From the NCBI GenBank assembly GCA_025966175.1, contig JAOPVN010000043.1, forward strand, positions 1 through 11,645: a DNA stretch of 11,645 nucleotides, read 5' to 3'. Within the stretch, counting starts at the first letter, position 1, and each line of letters opens with the position of its first letter. The translations under genes were made by a program, and so were the position numbers. This DNA comes from Modestobacter sp. (GTDB lineage: Bacteria > Actinomycetota > Actinomycetes > Mycobacteriales > Geodermatophilaceae). This document shows positions 1-6,404 of this stretch, one piece after another. A model generated the notes under the pieces. That model was not told where the DNA came from, ran no database searches, and worked only from the letters and a program-made list of their open reading frames with translations.

Positions 1-631
1 CCAGCCCGGTCAGCGACGACAGCTCGGCCAGCGCCGCGTCGGGCTCGACGACCTTGATCGTGTGCATGCCCAGTGCCCGGGCGGGCTTGAGGTTGATCCC
101 GAGGTCGTCGAGGTACGCGCAGTCGCCCGCGGCGATCTCCCGGCCGGCCGCCTCGGACAGCCGACGCAGCGCGAGGTCGTAGATGGCCGGCTCGGGCTTG
201 CGCACGCCCTCGACGGAGGACTCCACGACCGCGTCGAAGAGCCCGAGCAGCTCCCCCACCCGCCCGGTCCGCTCCATCGGCGCGACGTTGTTCGACAGCA
301 GGGCCAGCGGCAGGCCGGCGTCCTTGAGCCGCTGGACGGCCGCGACCATCGCCGGGCGCAGGTCGCCGTGCAGCGCGGCGAGCACCCGCGCCGCGTCCAC
401 CGTGAAGCCGGCCGCGGCGGCCTCGGCCTCGAACGCCGTGCGGAACCCGGCCTCGTCCAGCTCGCGTCGCTCGTAGCGGGCCCACGCGTTGGTGTCCGGG
501 TCGGTGCTGTTGAGCCGCCGCACCAGCCCGTCGGGCAGCGATGCCTCCGCCTCGTAGGCGGCGAAGGCGGTCATCGGGCTCTCGGTGAGCACACCCCCGA
601 GGTCGAAGACGACCGCGGTCACCGTGCCCAT
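1..631 (-). CDS. HAD-like hydrolase (sEH N-domain/ACAD10-like), 3' end outside window
   Basis: About 210 residues are visible and the C-terminus runs off the left edge, probably by only a few codons. The protein opens MGTVTAVVFDLGGVLTESP, HAD motif I with the nucleophile Asp at residue 10. Motif II is the LSNN segment, the motif III Lys lies in VRKPEPAIYDLAL, and motif IV is YLDDLGINLKPARALGM with paired Asp. The cap is a small helical one, as in subfamily IA. The second Asp of classical DxD is Gly here (DLGG). The same change is seen in the HAD domains of ACAD10-like proteins, and YihX has DLGN. Classical phosphatase activity is therefore uncertain and the substrate is unknown. The ATG start is supported by GGAGG (plus positions 639-643) with a 7-nt spacer. 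It lies 34 nt downstream of the deaminase-associated gene on the same strand, so co-transcription is likely. Family assignment is firm; function is not. Confidence 0.88.
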   Translation of the reverse strand, partial: MGTVTAVVFDLGGVLTESPMTAFAAYEAEASLPDGLVRRLNSTDPDTNAWARYERRELDEAGFRTAFEAEAAAAGFTVDAARVLAALHGDLRPAMVAAVQRLKDAGLPLALLSNNVAPMERTGRVGELLGLFDAVVESSVEGVRKPEPAIYDLALRRLSEAAGREIAAGDCAYLDDLGINLKPARALGMHTIKVVEPDAALAELSSLTGL

Positions 632-665
632 GGGGTCGCCTCCGCGACCAGCCTGCCGGCGACGC

Positions 666-1190
666 TCATGGGTGGGCCACCGCGACCAGGTCCGCGGCGA
701 AGCCGAGCCGCTCGGCGATGCGGAGGACCATCTCGTCGGCCCACAGGTCATCGGCGTCCAGCAGCCGCCTGAGCTCCTCGGCCGGCAGCCCGGCGTCGGA
801 GAAGACGTCGAGGTCCCCGCCCGGCCAGCCCTGCTCGTCGTCGTCGAAGGCGTCGTCGATGGTCGTCCCGGTCTCCACCGCGATCCCGTAGCGCTCCACC
901 ACCTCGGCGGCGAGCACCCACTCCTGGAACGTGGCGTCGGAGATCAGCGCCCGCACCATGCCCCCGGGTCCGTGCCGCAGCACGACGAAGTACAGCCGAC
1001 TGTCCACCACCACCACGAAGGGGCCCGGCCAGCCCCCGGCCCCGGGTTCCCCGAGCGCACGCTCCAGCACGGGCAGTTCGTCGTCGGCGTCGGCGGCCAG
1101 CAGCTCGCACTGCCAGCGCCCGTCAGTGCGGCTGACTCGCACGGCGAAGCTCTGCCGTAGCGCGTTGCCGTCGTCCGGCGGAGGCGTCAT
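666..1190 (-). CDS. tRNA adenosine deaminase-associated protein
   Basis: 174 residues. The layout matches the actinobacterial family named for its usual neighbour, the tRNA-specific adenosine deaminase TadA. It starts with a beta-rich half (SFAVRVSRTDGRWQCELL, then PFVVVVDSRLYFVVLR and VRALISDA). A short acidic linker follows (DDAFDDDEQGWPGGD). The C-terminal half is helical (AGLPAEELRRLLDADDLWADEMVLRIAERLGF). The biochemical role is unknown; the name rests on gene neighbourhood only. No tadA is in the window: the next gene downstream is the HAD-like hydrolase, so tadA may lie beyond the left edge. The ATG at 1190 is 11 bp from the divergent thioesterase start. The only Shine-Dalgarno-like string (AGAGG) is too close, 2 nt away, so the true start could be slightly internal. 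Confidence 0.8.
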   Translation of the reverse strand: MTPPPDDGNALRQSFAVRVSRTDGRWQCELLAADADDELPVLERALGEPGAGGWPGPFVVVVDSRLYFVVLRHGPGGMVRALISDATFQEWVLAAEVVERYGIAVETGTTIDDAFDDDEQGWPGGDLDVFSDAGLPAEELRRLLDADDLWADEMVLRIAERLGFAADLVAVAHP

Positions 1191-1195
1191 AGCCT
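1165..1195 (+). promoter_or_regulatory. Candidate leaderless promoter for thioesterase-tyrA
   Basis: A TANNNT-type -10 hexamer, TAGCCT, occupies 1190-1195. The A of the ATG at 1202 would then be +1, placing the hexamer exactly at -12 to -7. A TTGCCG string (1165-1170, 4/6 to TTGACA) lies 19 nt upstream of it. No Shine-Dalgarno sequence precedes this ATG, which agrees with leaderless translation, common in actinobacteria. The whole element overlaps the start of the divergent gene. It is a prediction from spacing and pattern only. Confidence 0.4.
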
Positions 1196-1201
1196 CTGAT
1201 C

Positions 1202-1645
1202 ATGGCCGACGCCCCGGACGACGACAGCACGCCCGTCGACCCGGCCCTCTTCCGGGCCCTGGCCGCCGATCCGCTCGCCGCCCACCTGGGCATCGAGCTG
1301 GAGGAGGTCCGGCCCGGTTATGCCCGCGCGACGATGACCGTCGGCCCGCGGCTGCTCAACGCCGTGGGCACCGCGCACGGCGGCGCCACCATGGCGCTGC
1401 TGGACGTCGTGCACGGCGCAGTGAGCAACAGCCACGGCACGGTGGCGGTCGCCCAGGACGTGCACACCGAGTTCCTCTCCGCCGGCCGCCCCGGCGACCG
1501 GCTGGTCGCCGAGGGCGTCGAGGTGCACCGCACCAGCCGGACGGCGGTCTACCGGATCGACGCCACGACCACCGACGGACGGCGGGTGGCCACTGCGCTG
1601 GCCCGGGTGTTCCGGCTCGGCACGGCGTGGGAGACCCCGGCATGA
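1202..1645 (+). CDS. PaaI-family hotdog-fold acyl-CoA thioesterase
   Basis: 147 residues, the normal size for a single hotdog domain. PaaI-type enzymes hydrolyse acyl- or aryl-CoA thioesters in the cytoplasm as homotetramers. The sequence opens with an acidic N-terminus, then DPLAAHLGIELEEVRPGYARATM. The active-site helix is N53-AVGTAHGG-ATMALLD68: the HGG oxyanion region (59-61) is followed nine residues after His by Asp68, the spacing found for the catalytic Asp in E. coli PaaI. The usual C-terminal strands follow (TEFLSAGRPGDRLVAEG, then TAVYRIDATTTDGRRVATALARVF). Its stop overlaps the prephenate dehydrogenase start (ATGA), so the two are very likely co-translated. There are no paa genes nearby, so a role in phenylacetate breakdown is not indicated. 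A general housekeeping or detoxifying thioesterase is equally possible. Confidence 0.88.
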   Translation: MADAPDDDSTPVDPALFRALAADPLAAHLGIELEEVRPGYARATMTVGPRLLNAVGTAHGGATMALLDVVHGAVSNSHGTVAVAQDVHTEFLSAGRPGDRLVAEGVEVHRTSRTAVYRIDATTTDGRRVATALARVFRLGTAWETPA

Positions 1646-2562
1646 GCAGTACCTTCCCGGTGCCGACGATGCCCGCGCCACCGGTGTCCGTGGTGGGGCT
1701 CGGCCAGCTGGGCGGATCGCTGGCCGCCGCGCTCGCCGCGGCCGGGCGCGCGGTGTCGGGCTGGGACGTCGACCCGGCGGCCCGTGCCACGGCCGAGGCA
1801 CACGGCGTGCAGGTCACCCAGGAGCTCACCGGCGTCGTCGTGCTCGCCGTCCCGCTGGCGGAAATGGCCACGGCGCTCGACGGGCTGCGGGTGGACCCCG
1901 GGGCCACGGTCACCGACCTCGGCTCGGTCAAGGTGCCGGTCCTCGCCGAGCTCGGTCCCCCGCTGGGCGACCGCTTCGTCGGCGGGCACCCGATGTGCGG
2001 GACGGAACGGTCCGGCCACACCGCCGTCGACCCCGAGCTGTTCGCCGGCGCGCGCTGGGCGCTGTGCCTGGAGCCCGACACCGACCTGCGGCGGTGGCTG
2101 CGGGTCGCCGAGATCGCCCTCGCCGTCGGCGCGGAGGTGGTGCCGGTGACCGCGACCGAGCACGACGATGCGGTCGCCGCGATCAGCGCGGTCCCGCACC
2201 TGGTGGCCGCCGCCCTGGCCGCCGCCGCCGGACAGGCCGGCCCACTGGCACTGTCCCTGGCGGCCGGTAGCTTTCGCGACGGCACCCGGGTGATCGCCAG
2301 CGACCCGGCGTTCGTCACCGCGCTCGTGGCGGGCAACGCCGGCCCGACGACCGCGGCGCTGGACCGTGTGCGGGCGCAGCTGGCCCGGCCGTGGGCCGAG
2401 CTGGTCGCCGACGGGCACGCGGTCCGGGCCGCGACGCCGGGACGTCGTCCCGTGCGCGTGCCGCTGGACCGGTCGGCACTGCTGTCCCTGGGCCGCTCCG
2501 GCGGCGCGGTGACCCGGCGGCTCGCCGCCTTCGTCGAGGGCTGGATCCCCGACACCGCCTAG
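1642..2562 (+). CDS. tyrA: Prephenate dehydrogenase (TyrA family)
   Basis: 306 residues, a single-function TyrA without a chorismate mutase or ACT domain. It would convert prephenate to 4-hydroxyphenylpyruvate with NAD(P)+ in tyrosine synthesis; use of arogenate cannot be excluded. The N-terminal Rossmann fold shows VSVVGLGQLGGSLA (GxGxxG, about residues 16-28) and an acidic residue after strand 2 (GWDVDP), which favours NAD+. The conserved GGHPMCGTERSG motif carries the catalytic His, about H116. The helical C-terminal domain contains EHDDAVAAISAVPHLVAAAL, where the usual SHLPH is SAVPH. The ATG at 1642 overlaps the thioesterase stop, with a GGGAG ribosome binding site at 1629-1633 and 8-nt spacing; an in-frame ATG at 1669 is less likely. 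It converges on the MarR gene with only 19 bp between stop codons and no evident terminator there. Confidence 0.9.
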   Translation: MSSTFPVPTMPAPPVSVVGLGQLGGSLAAALAAAGRAVSGWDVDPAARATAEAHGVQVTQELTGVVVLAVPLAEMATALDGLRVDPGATVTDLGSVKVPVLAELGPPLGDRFVGGHPMCGTERSGHTAVDPELFAGARWALCLEPDTDLRRWLRVAEIALAVGAEVVPVTATEHDDAVAAISAVPHLVAAALAAAAGQAGPLALSLAAGSFRDGTRVIASDPAFVTALVAGNAGPTTAALDRVRAQLARPWAELVADGHAVRAATPGRRPVRVPLDRSALLSLGRSGGAVTRRLAAFVEGWIPDTA

Positions 2563-2581
2563 CCGCAGGTCAGGCCCCCGG

Positions 2582-3043
2582 TCAGACGTCGGAGGCGACC
2601 AGTCGCGCCAGCGCCGGACCCGCGTCGAGCAGCGCCGTCCGGTCCTCCGGGGAGAGCCGGCGCAGCCGGGCGGCCAGCTGGTCGGCGCGGTGCGAGCGCA
2701 GGCCGCTGACCAGCTCATGGCCGGCGTCGGTCGCGGTCAGCAGGCTCGCCCGCGCGTCGTCCGGGTCGGTGGTGCGGACGACGTACCCGTGGTCGACCAG
2801 CCCCGCCACCACCCGGCTCAGCGTGGCCGGGGCGATCCGCTCCCGGGCGGCCAGGTCACCCAGTCGCAGCGGCCCCCCGCGGACCACCTCGGCCAGCGCG
2901 GAGACGCCGCTCGCCCCGATCGGCGCCGACTCCCCGAGCCCGAGCCGGGCCAGCCACCGGCGCACCCGGGTCAGGGAGACCAGGAGCTCGGCCACCTCCT
3001 CCGCGCTCGCCCCGGGGACTGACAAGGTCACCGGTGCGCTCAT
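2582..3043 (-). CDS. MarR-family transcriptional regulator
   Basis: 153 residues, a typical MarR length. It has an N-terminal dimerisation helix region (EEVAELLVSLTRVRRWLARL). The winged helix-turn-helix spans about residues 58-107: LRLGDLAARERIAPATLSRVVAGLVDHGYVVR, then the wing TTDPDDARASLLTATDAG with the conserved DxRA. A C-terminal dimer helix follows (LSPEDRTALLDAGPALARLV). The start overlaps the stop of the MFS gene by 4 nt (ATGA), so it is the second gene of a pump-regulator operon. The expected role is ligand-relieved repression of its own operon through the palindrome at 4790-4811. The inducing ligand is unknown. A GAGG about 7 nt upstream of the ATG could serve as the ribosome binding site. 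Confidence 0.92.
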   Translation of the reverse strand: MSAPVTLSVPGASAEEVAELLVSLTRVRRWLARLGLGESAPIGASGVSALAEVVRGGPLRLGDLAARERIAPATLSRVVAGLVDHGYVVRTTDPDDARASLLTATDAGHELVSGLRSHRADQLAARLRRLSPEDRTALLDAGPALARLVASDV

Positions 3044-4767
3044 GCCGTCGCCTCGTCGTCGTGGACGAACTTCTGGCCGCGGGACAGCGAGGCCAGCGCC
3101 GCGATCACGGACATGACCGCAGCAGCGCCGAACACCACGGCCAGACCGTGGTGGAAGGCCCCGGCGATCAGGCTGGGGAAGAAGTGCCCGCCGGTCAGCG
3201 TGGCCGCCTGGCCGGCGCTGACCTGGCTCAGCGCACCGGTCGGGCCGAGCAACTGCTCGACCGGGTTGAAGCCGAGGAAGGCGGCGAACAGGCTGCTCAC
3301 CGGCGGCAACTGGGAGATCTGCCCGGCGATCCCGGCACTGACCCCCTGCGCCTGCAGCCCGCTGTCCAGGGCGCCCGGCAACGTGCCGGACAGGCCCAGG
3401 ACCATGAGCGAGAAGAAGATGCCGATCGACAGCGACGTCCCGGCGTTGAAGAACGTGGCCCGCATGCCCGAGGCGACGCCGCGCTGGCCGGCCGGAACGC
3501 TGCTCATGATCGCCGCGGTGTTCGGCGCGGCGAACAGACCCGAGCCCACCCCGTTGAGGGCGATCAGCAGCGCGAACAACCAGTAGGGGAAGTCGACCGG
3601 CAGGAAGAGCAGGCCGAGGAAGGTGGCCGCGGTCAGCAGCAGGCCGCCGGTGGCGAAGGCACGCGCACCGAACCGGTCGGACAGGGCCCCGGACGCCGGG
3701 CCCGCGATCAGGAACCCGACCGTCAGCGGGAGCATGTAGATCGCCGACCACAGCGGGGTGCTCTCGAAGCTGTAGCCGTGCAGCGGCAGCCAGATGCCCT
3801 GCAGCCAGATGATCAGCATGAACTGCAGCCCGCCCCGGCTGATCGAGGCGAGCAGCCCGGCCAGGTTGCCGGCCGCGAACGCCCGGATCCGGAACAGCGA
3901 GAGGTTGAACATCGGCTCGGCGACCGTGGCCTCGATGACGCAGAAGAGCACCAGCAGCACCACCCCGCCGATCAGGCCGGCCAGCACCCAGGGGTTGAGC
4001 CAGCCGGTGGTGTGCGAGCCGTAGGGCTGGATGCCGTAGGTGATCGCGGCCAGCAGCACCGACAGGCCGACGGCGAAGGTGACGTTGCCGGGGACGTCGA
4101 GCCGACCGGCCCGCTTGCTGCCCAGCTCGTGCAGCGACTTGTAGCTCCACACCGTGCCGATGACCCCGAAGGGGACGCTCACCCAGAAGATGGCGCGCCA
4201 GTCGATCTCGGACAGGACGCCGCCGATGAGCAGGCCGAGGAAGCCGCCGGCCAGCGCCGCGACCTGGTTGATGCCCAGCGCCAGACCGCGCTGGTGGCTG
4301 GGGAAGGCGTCGGTGAGGATCGCCGCGGAGTTGGCGAACAGCATCGCGGCCCCGATGCCCTGGACGATCCGCCAGCCGATGAGCCACAGCGCCCCACCAC
4401 CGGCGTCGAGCGGGTCGAACCCGAGCGCGAGCGAGCCGACGGAGAAGACGACGAAGCCCAGGCTGTAGATCCGGACCCGGCCGTACATGTCGCCCAGCCG
4501 GCCGAACGTGACCACCAGCACCGCGGTCACCAGCAGGAAGCCCATGATCATCCAGAGCAGGTAGCTGACGTTGCCCTGCGCGAGCGGGTTGAGCCCGATC
4601 CCGCGGAAGATCGCCGGGAGGCTGATCAGCACGATCGAGCTGTTGATCGTCGCCATCAGTGTGCCCAGCGTGGTGTTGGACAGCGCGACCCACTTGTACC
4701 GGGGGTGGTCCTTGTCGTAGCGGAAGCGTCCGGCGGTCGCCCGCTCTGTCGTCGTCTCCACTGTCAT
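3040..4767 (-). CDS. MFS drug/solute exporter, DHA2 (14-TM) type
   Basis: 575 residues, in the 14-helix DHA2 range; these are proton-driven exporters in the cytoplasmic membrane. A polar N-terminus of about 25 residues leads into TM1 with LGTLMATINSSIVLISLPAI. Most DHA2 proteins have Asp where Asn42 is found. Motif A is GRLGDMYGRVRIY (about 89-101). The motif C region is GINQVAALAGGFLGLLIGG, without the classical Pro. A second motif-A-like loop reads SGALSDRFGARAFATGG. A long external loop of about 65 residues sits before the last helix (from LDSGLQAQGVS to GGHFFPS). The ATG at 4767 (MTVETTTERA) is preferred over an upstream in-frame start at 4809, because that one lies inside the operator palindrome and the extension is not conserved-looking. 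It is co-transcribed with the MarR gene. The substrate cannot be read from sequence. Confidence 0.92.
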   Translation of the reverse strand: MTVETTTERATAGRFRYDKDHPRYKWVALSNTTLGTLMATINSSIVLISLPAIFRGIGLNPLAQGNVSYLLWMIMGFLLVTAVLVVTFGRLGDMYGRVRIYSLGFVVFSVGSLALGFDPLDAGGGALWLIGWRIVQGIGAAMLFANSAAILTDAFPSHQRGLALGINQVAALAGGFLGLLIGGVLSEIDWRAIFWVSVPFGVIGTVWSYKSLHELGSKRAGRLDVPGNVTFAVGLSVLLAAITYGIQPYGSHTTGWLNPWVLAGLIGGVVLLVLFCVIEATVAEPMFNLSLFRIRAFAAGNLAGLLASISRGGLQFMLIIWLQGIWLPLHGYSFESTPLWSAIYMLPLTVGFLIAGPASGALSDRFGARAFATGGLLLTAATFLGLLFLPVDFPYWLFALLIALNGVGSGLFAAPNTAAIMSSVPAGQRGVASGMRATFFNAGTSLSIGIFFSLMVLGLSGTLPGALDSGLQAQGVSAGIAGQISQLPPVSSLFAAFLGFNPVEQLLGPTGALSQVSAGQAATLTGGHFFPSLIAGAFHHGLAVVFGAAAVMSVIAALASLSRGQKFVHDDEATA

Positions 4768-4789
4768 GTGACGCCTACCCTGGGAAGAA

Positions 4790-4811
4790 AGTTGGTTGAT
4801 GCGAACCAACT
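4790..4811. promoter_or_regulatory. Putative MarR operator (perfect 8-bp inverted repeat)
   Basis: AGTTGGTT (4790-4797), six-base spacer GATGCG, then AACCAACT (4804-4811): perfect 8-bp arms, 22 bp in all. It stands out as AT-richer than its surroundings and lies 22 bp upstream of the exporter ATG. That is the size and placement expected for the site of the MarR protein encoded in the operon. It sits in the divergent intergenic region, so it could also affect the DUF2630 gene on the other side. Confidence 0.65.
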
Positions 4812-4839
4812 GTATGTCCGACCGGACGACAGGCGTGAA
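4809..4839 (-). promoter_or_regulatory. Possible promoter of the MFS-marR operon
   Basis: On the minus strand TTCACG (plus 4834-4839) and TACAGT (plus 4809-4814, matching TANNNT) are separated by 19 nt. The predicted start point falls near 4802, in the centre of the palindrome, so a bound repressor would block the start site. The -35 match is weak and the spacer is long. Confidence 0.33.
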
Positions 4840-4868
4840 GGCGGCCGACTCCGGGCAAGCTGATCACC

Positions 4869-5102
4869 ATGGACGACAAGGACATCCGCAGCCAGATCCA
4901 CGCACTGGTCGAGGAAGAGCGCGAGCTCCGCAACACGACCGGGCACACCGCCGAACAGCGTGCCCGGATCGCCCAGCTCGAGCAGGACCTCGACCAGCTG
5001 TGGGACCTGCTGCGCCAGCGGGACGCCAAGCGGCAGTACGGCGAGAACCCCGATGAGGCGCACCCGCGCCCCGAGCCGCAGGTCGAGAACTACCTGCAGT
5101 AG
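4869..5102 (+). CDS. DUF2630 family small protein
   Basis: 77 residues, highly charged, no membrane segment or signal peptide. It starts MDDKDIRSQIHALVEEEREL. It continues as a helical hairpin with heptad-like leucines (QRARIAQLEQDLDQLWDLLRQRDAKR) and ends NPDEAHPRP...VENYLQ. The MDDKDI start, the LDQ.WDLLRQR core, the PDEA..RP segment and the YLQ terminus are the recognisable marks of the actinobacterial DUF2630 family. The function is unknown; a short antiparallel coiled coil is the likely fold. There is no strong ribosome binding site. It diverges from the MFS-marR operon across 101 bp that hold the putative MarR operator. It converges on the pucR-type gene, with a shared hairpin just after its stop. 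Confidence 0.85.
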   Translation: MDDKDIRSQIHALVEEERELRNTTGHTAEQRARIAQLEQDLDQLWDLLRQRDAKRQYGENPDEAHPRPEPQVENYLQ

Positions 5103-5110
5103 TGGAAGGA

Positions 5111-5138
5111 CCCCGTCCTCCTCAGCCTTGGGACGGGG
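5111..5138. terminator. Candidate bidirectional terminator hairpin
   Basis: CCCCGTCC (5111-5118) pairs with GGACGGGG (5131-5138), an 8-bp all-Watson-Crick GC-rich stem with a 12-nt loop. It begins 8 nt after the DUF2630 stop, and the pucR-type stop codon (5122-5124) lies in the loop, so it serves the ends of both convergent genes. Neither side has a long T tract (TTACC on plus, TCCTTCC on minus), so efficiency is uncertain. Confidence 0.5.
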
Positions 5139-6336
5139 CCTTACCGGCCCCCAGCAACGCGAGCTGCCACAGCAGCCGCGAGCGGGGGTCGGCCACCGAG
5201 CGGCCGGTGACCTGCTCGATCCGGCGCAGCCGGTGCATCACCGTGTTCCGGTGGCAGTAGAGGCCCTCCGCGGCCCGGGTGGGCGAACCGTCGGCATCCA
5301 GGAACGCGGTCAGGGTGTCCAGCAGCACGTCCTGCTCGTCCGCCGGCAGGTCCAGCAGCCGGCCCAGGGACTGGTCCACCAGCCGCCGGGTGATCTCCGG
5401 CGAACTGCTCAGCAGCGCCTCGGGCAGCCGGTCGTCGATGCTCACCACCCGCGGCTGACCGGGGGGCAGGGTCCGGGCGGCGGTGTCGGCCAGCCGCCAC
5501 GCCGAGCCGACCGACGCCGCACCCTCGACCACCGCCGACAGCCCGACCGGGCCCTCCGCCAGCTCCCCGAGCCAGCCGAGCACGTCGGCGACGCGTCGGG
5601 TGCCCACCGCCAGGACGCCCACCTGGGCACCGCTGCGCCAGCCCCACACCGAGCGCACCCCCCGCTTCAGCAGCCGGGCCCCGGGGTCCTCCAGCGTCGG
5701 GGCGCCGGAGTCGTCCGGTGGCGCCACCGCACACACCAGCCGCCCGTCCAGCGGCAGGGCGAGCAGCTCCGACGCCGTCCGCACGAACACCGGGTCACCA
5801 CCCCGACCGCCGAGCAGACCGTCGAGGACCTGCTGCCGCGCCTGGTCGTCGATCCCGGCCAGCCGCCGCTCCTCCGTCCGGTAGGCCTCGGCCAGCGCGG
5901 CGCACTGCACGTCGTTGACGTGCCAGACCGAGCCGGCGACCTCGAGCAGGACGTCGCTGTCCCCCGGCGCCTCGGCCCCACGTGCCGCCGCCCGCAACGC
6001 CTCCCAGGTGACCTGGCCGCCCAGCCGGTAGGCACGCAGCACCGTCTCCAGGGGGACGCCCTGCGCAGCCCGCCGCCGACCCACCTCCCGGGCCGCGATC
6101 AGCGCCGCGCGGCCACCGTCGTCGGCGTGGCCCATCAGCGTGCGCACCCCGCGTTCGAGGTTCTCCCGGGTCGACGTGAACAGCTCGGCCAGCACGGCCG
6201 GCCCCTGTTCGGCGTAGGCGCCCTCGCTGCGCTCGAGGATGCTGATCATCCGCGCGCTCATGTCGTCCAGCTGGTCCAGCAGGGGCGGGGCGAGCTGGGC
6301 AAGCCGGGCGGAGACCTCCGGTCGAAACGGTTGCAC
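5122..6336 (-). CDS. PucR/CdaR-family transcriptional regulator
   Basis: 404 residues from GTG. The N-terminal helical region (about 5-150; for example MSARMISILERSEGAY and GRRRAAQGVPLETVLRAYRLG) resembles the RsbR-type N-terminal sensory domain common in actinobacterial PucR proteins. A central GGDEF-like alpha/beta region follows (about 190-330). The C-terminal PucR helix-turn-helix is at about 345-393, with the diagnostic CHRNTVMHRLRRIEQVTGR followed by LLWQLAL. Known members control purine, sugar-diacid, proline or amine catabolism, usually acting on neighbouring genes. Here it diverges from a complete LIV-type ABC importer across 170 bp, so it is probably the local regulator of that importer; this is inference. 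The start is set by AAAGGAGG 4 nt upstream of GTG. The reading frame stays open further upstream, but that extension runs through the intergenic repeats and into livG and is not credible. Confidence 0.9.
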   Translation of the reverse strand: MQPFRPEVSARLAQLAPPLLDQLDDMSARMISILERSEGAYAEQGPAVLAELFTSTRENLERGVRTLMGHADDGGRAALIAAREVGRRRAAQGVPLETVLRAYRLGGQVTWEALRAAARGAEAPGDSDVLLEVAGSVWHVNDVQCAALAEAYRTEERRLAGIDDQARQQVLDGLLGGRGGDPVFVRTASELLALPLDGRLVCAVAPPDDSGAPTLEDPGARLLKRGVRSVWGWRSGAQVGVLAVGTRRVADVLGWLGELAEGPVGLSAVVEGAASVGSAWRLADTAARTLPPGQPRVVSIDDRLPEALLSSSPEITRRLVDQSLGRLLDLPADEQDVLLDTLTAFLDADGSPTRAAEGLYCHRNTVMHRLRRIEQVTGRSVADPRSRLLWQLALLGAGKAPSQG

Positions 6337-6340
6337 CGGT

Positions 6341-6348
6341 CCTCCTTT
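6341..6348 (-). promoter_or_regulatory. Strong ribosome binding site of the pucR-type gene
   Basis: The minus strand reads AAAGGAGG, a near-perfect anti-16S match, followed by ACCG and the GTG start at 6336. The 4-nt spacer is slightly short, but this is one of the strongest Shine-Dalgarno strings in the window and decides the start. Confidence 0.75.
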
Positions 6349-6363
6349 GTGACACACCGCACA
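6348..6363. promoter_or_regulatory. CRP/GlxR-like site 1
   Basis: TGTGA-CACACC-GCACA matches the CRP-type palindrome TGTGA-N6-TCACA at 9 of 10 defined positions, though the spacer lacks the TA centre typical of GlxR sites. It abuts the pucR-type ribosome binding site, a position more suited to repressing that gene than to activating it. Assignment to a CRP-family protein is inference. Confidence 0.4.
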
Positions 6364-6372
6364 GTGCACAGT
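6359..6372. repeat. Tandem GCACAGT heptamer repeat in regulator/transporter gap
   Basis: Two perfect adjacent copies of GCACAGT (6359-6365 and 6366-6372) are followed by an inverted CTGTGC at 6388-6393, with 16 nt between GCACAG and its inverse. The first copy overlaps CRP-like site 1. Repeated half-sites next to a divergently read regulator are a usual form of operator, and this is the best candidate here for the PucR-type protein itself. Confidence 0.38.
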
Positions 6373-6404
6373 CAATCTGAGTGATCGCTGTGCTCTCCGC
6401 CCAT

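Noticed and set aside
931..1641. N-terminal extension of the prephenate dehydrogenase frame
   Set aside because: The frame stays open by composition, but the extension is Arg/Pro-rich, overlaps two real genes, and the Rossmann fold begins just after the ATG at 1642, which has a ribosome binding site.
2563..2581. Possible terminator between convergent tyrA and marR
   Set aside because: Only a GGTCAG direct repeat is visible; no stem-loop or T tract.
3044..4693. Fusion of MarR to a long upstream segment in the same minus frame
   Set aside because: The upstream part is a shadow of the MFS gene. The MarR protein starts at the ATG overlapping the MFS stop and has normal family length.
4768..4809. 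Earlier start for the MFS gene at 4809
   Set aside because: It would place the operator palindrome inside the coding region and add a non-conserved 14-residue leader. ATG 4767 has a plausible AGG 6 nt upstream.
3034..4863. A 609-codon open frame on the plus strand opposite the MFS and marR genes
   Set aside because: It is antisense to two well-supported genes. Its product is an extreme Gln/Arg/Asp/Gly/Pro mix without domains, the usual artefact of complementary frames in GC-rich DNA.
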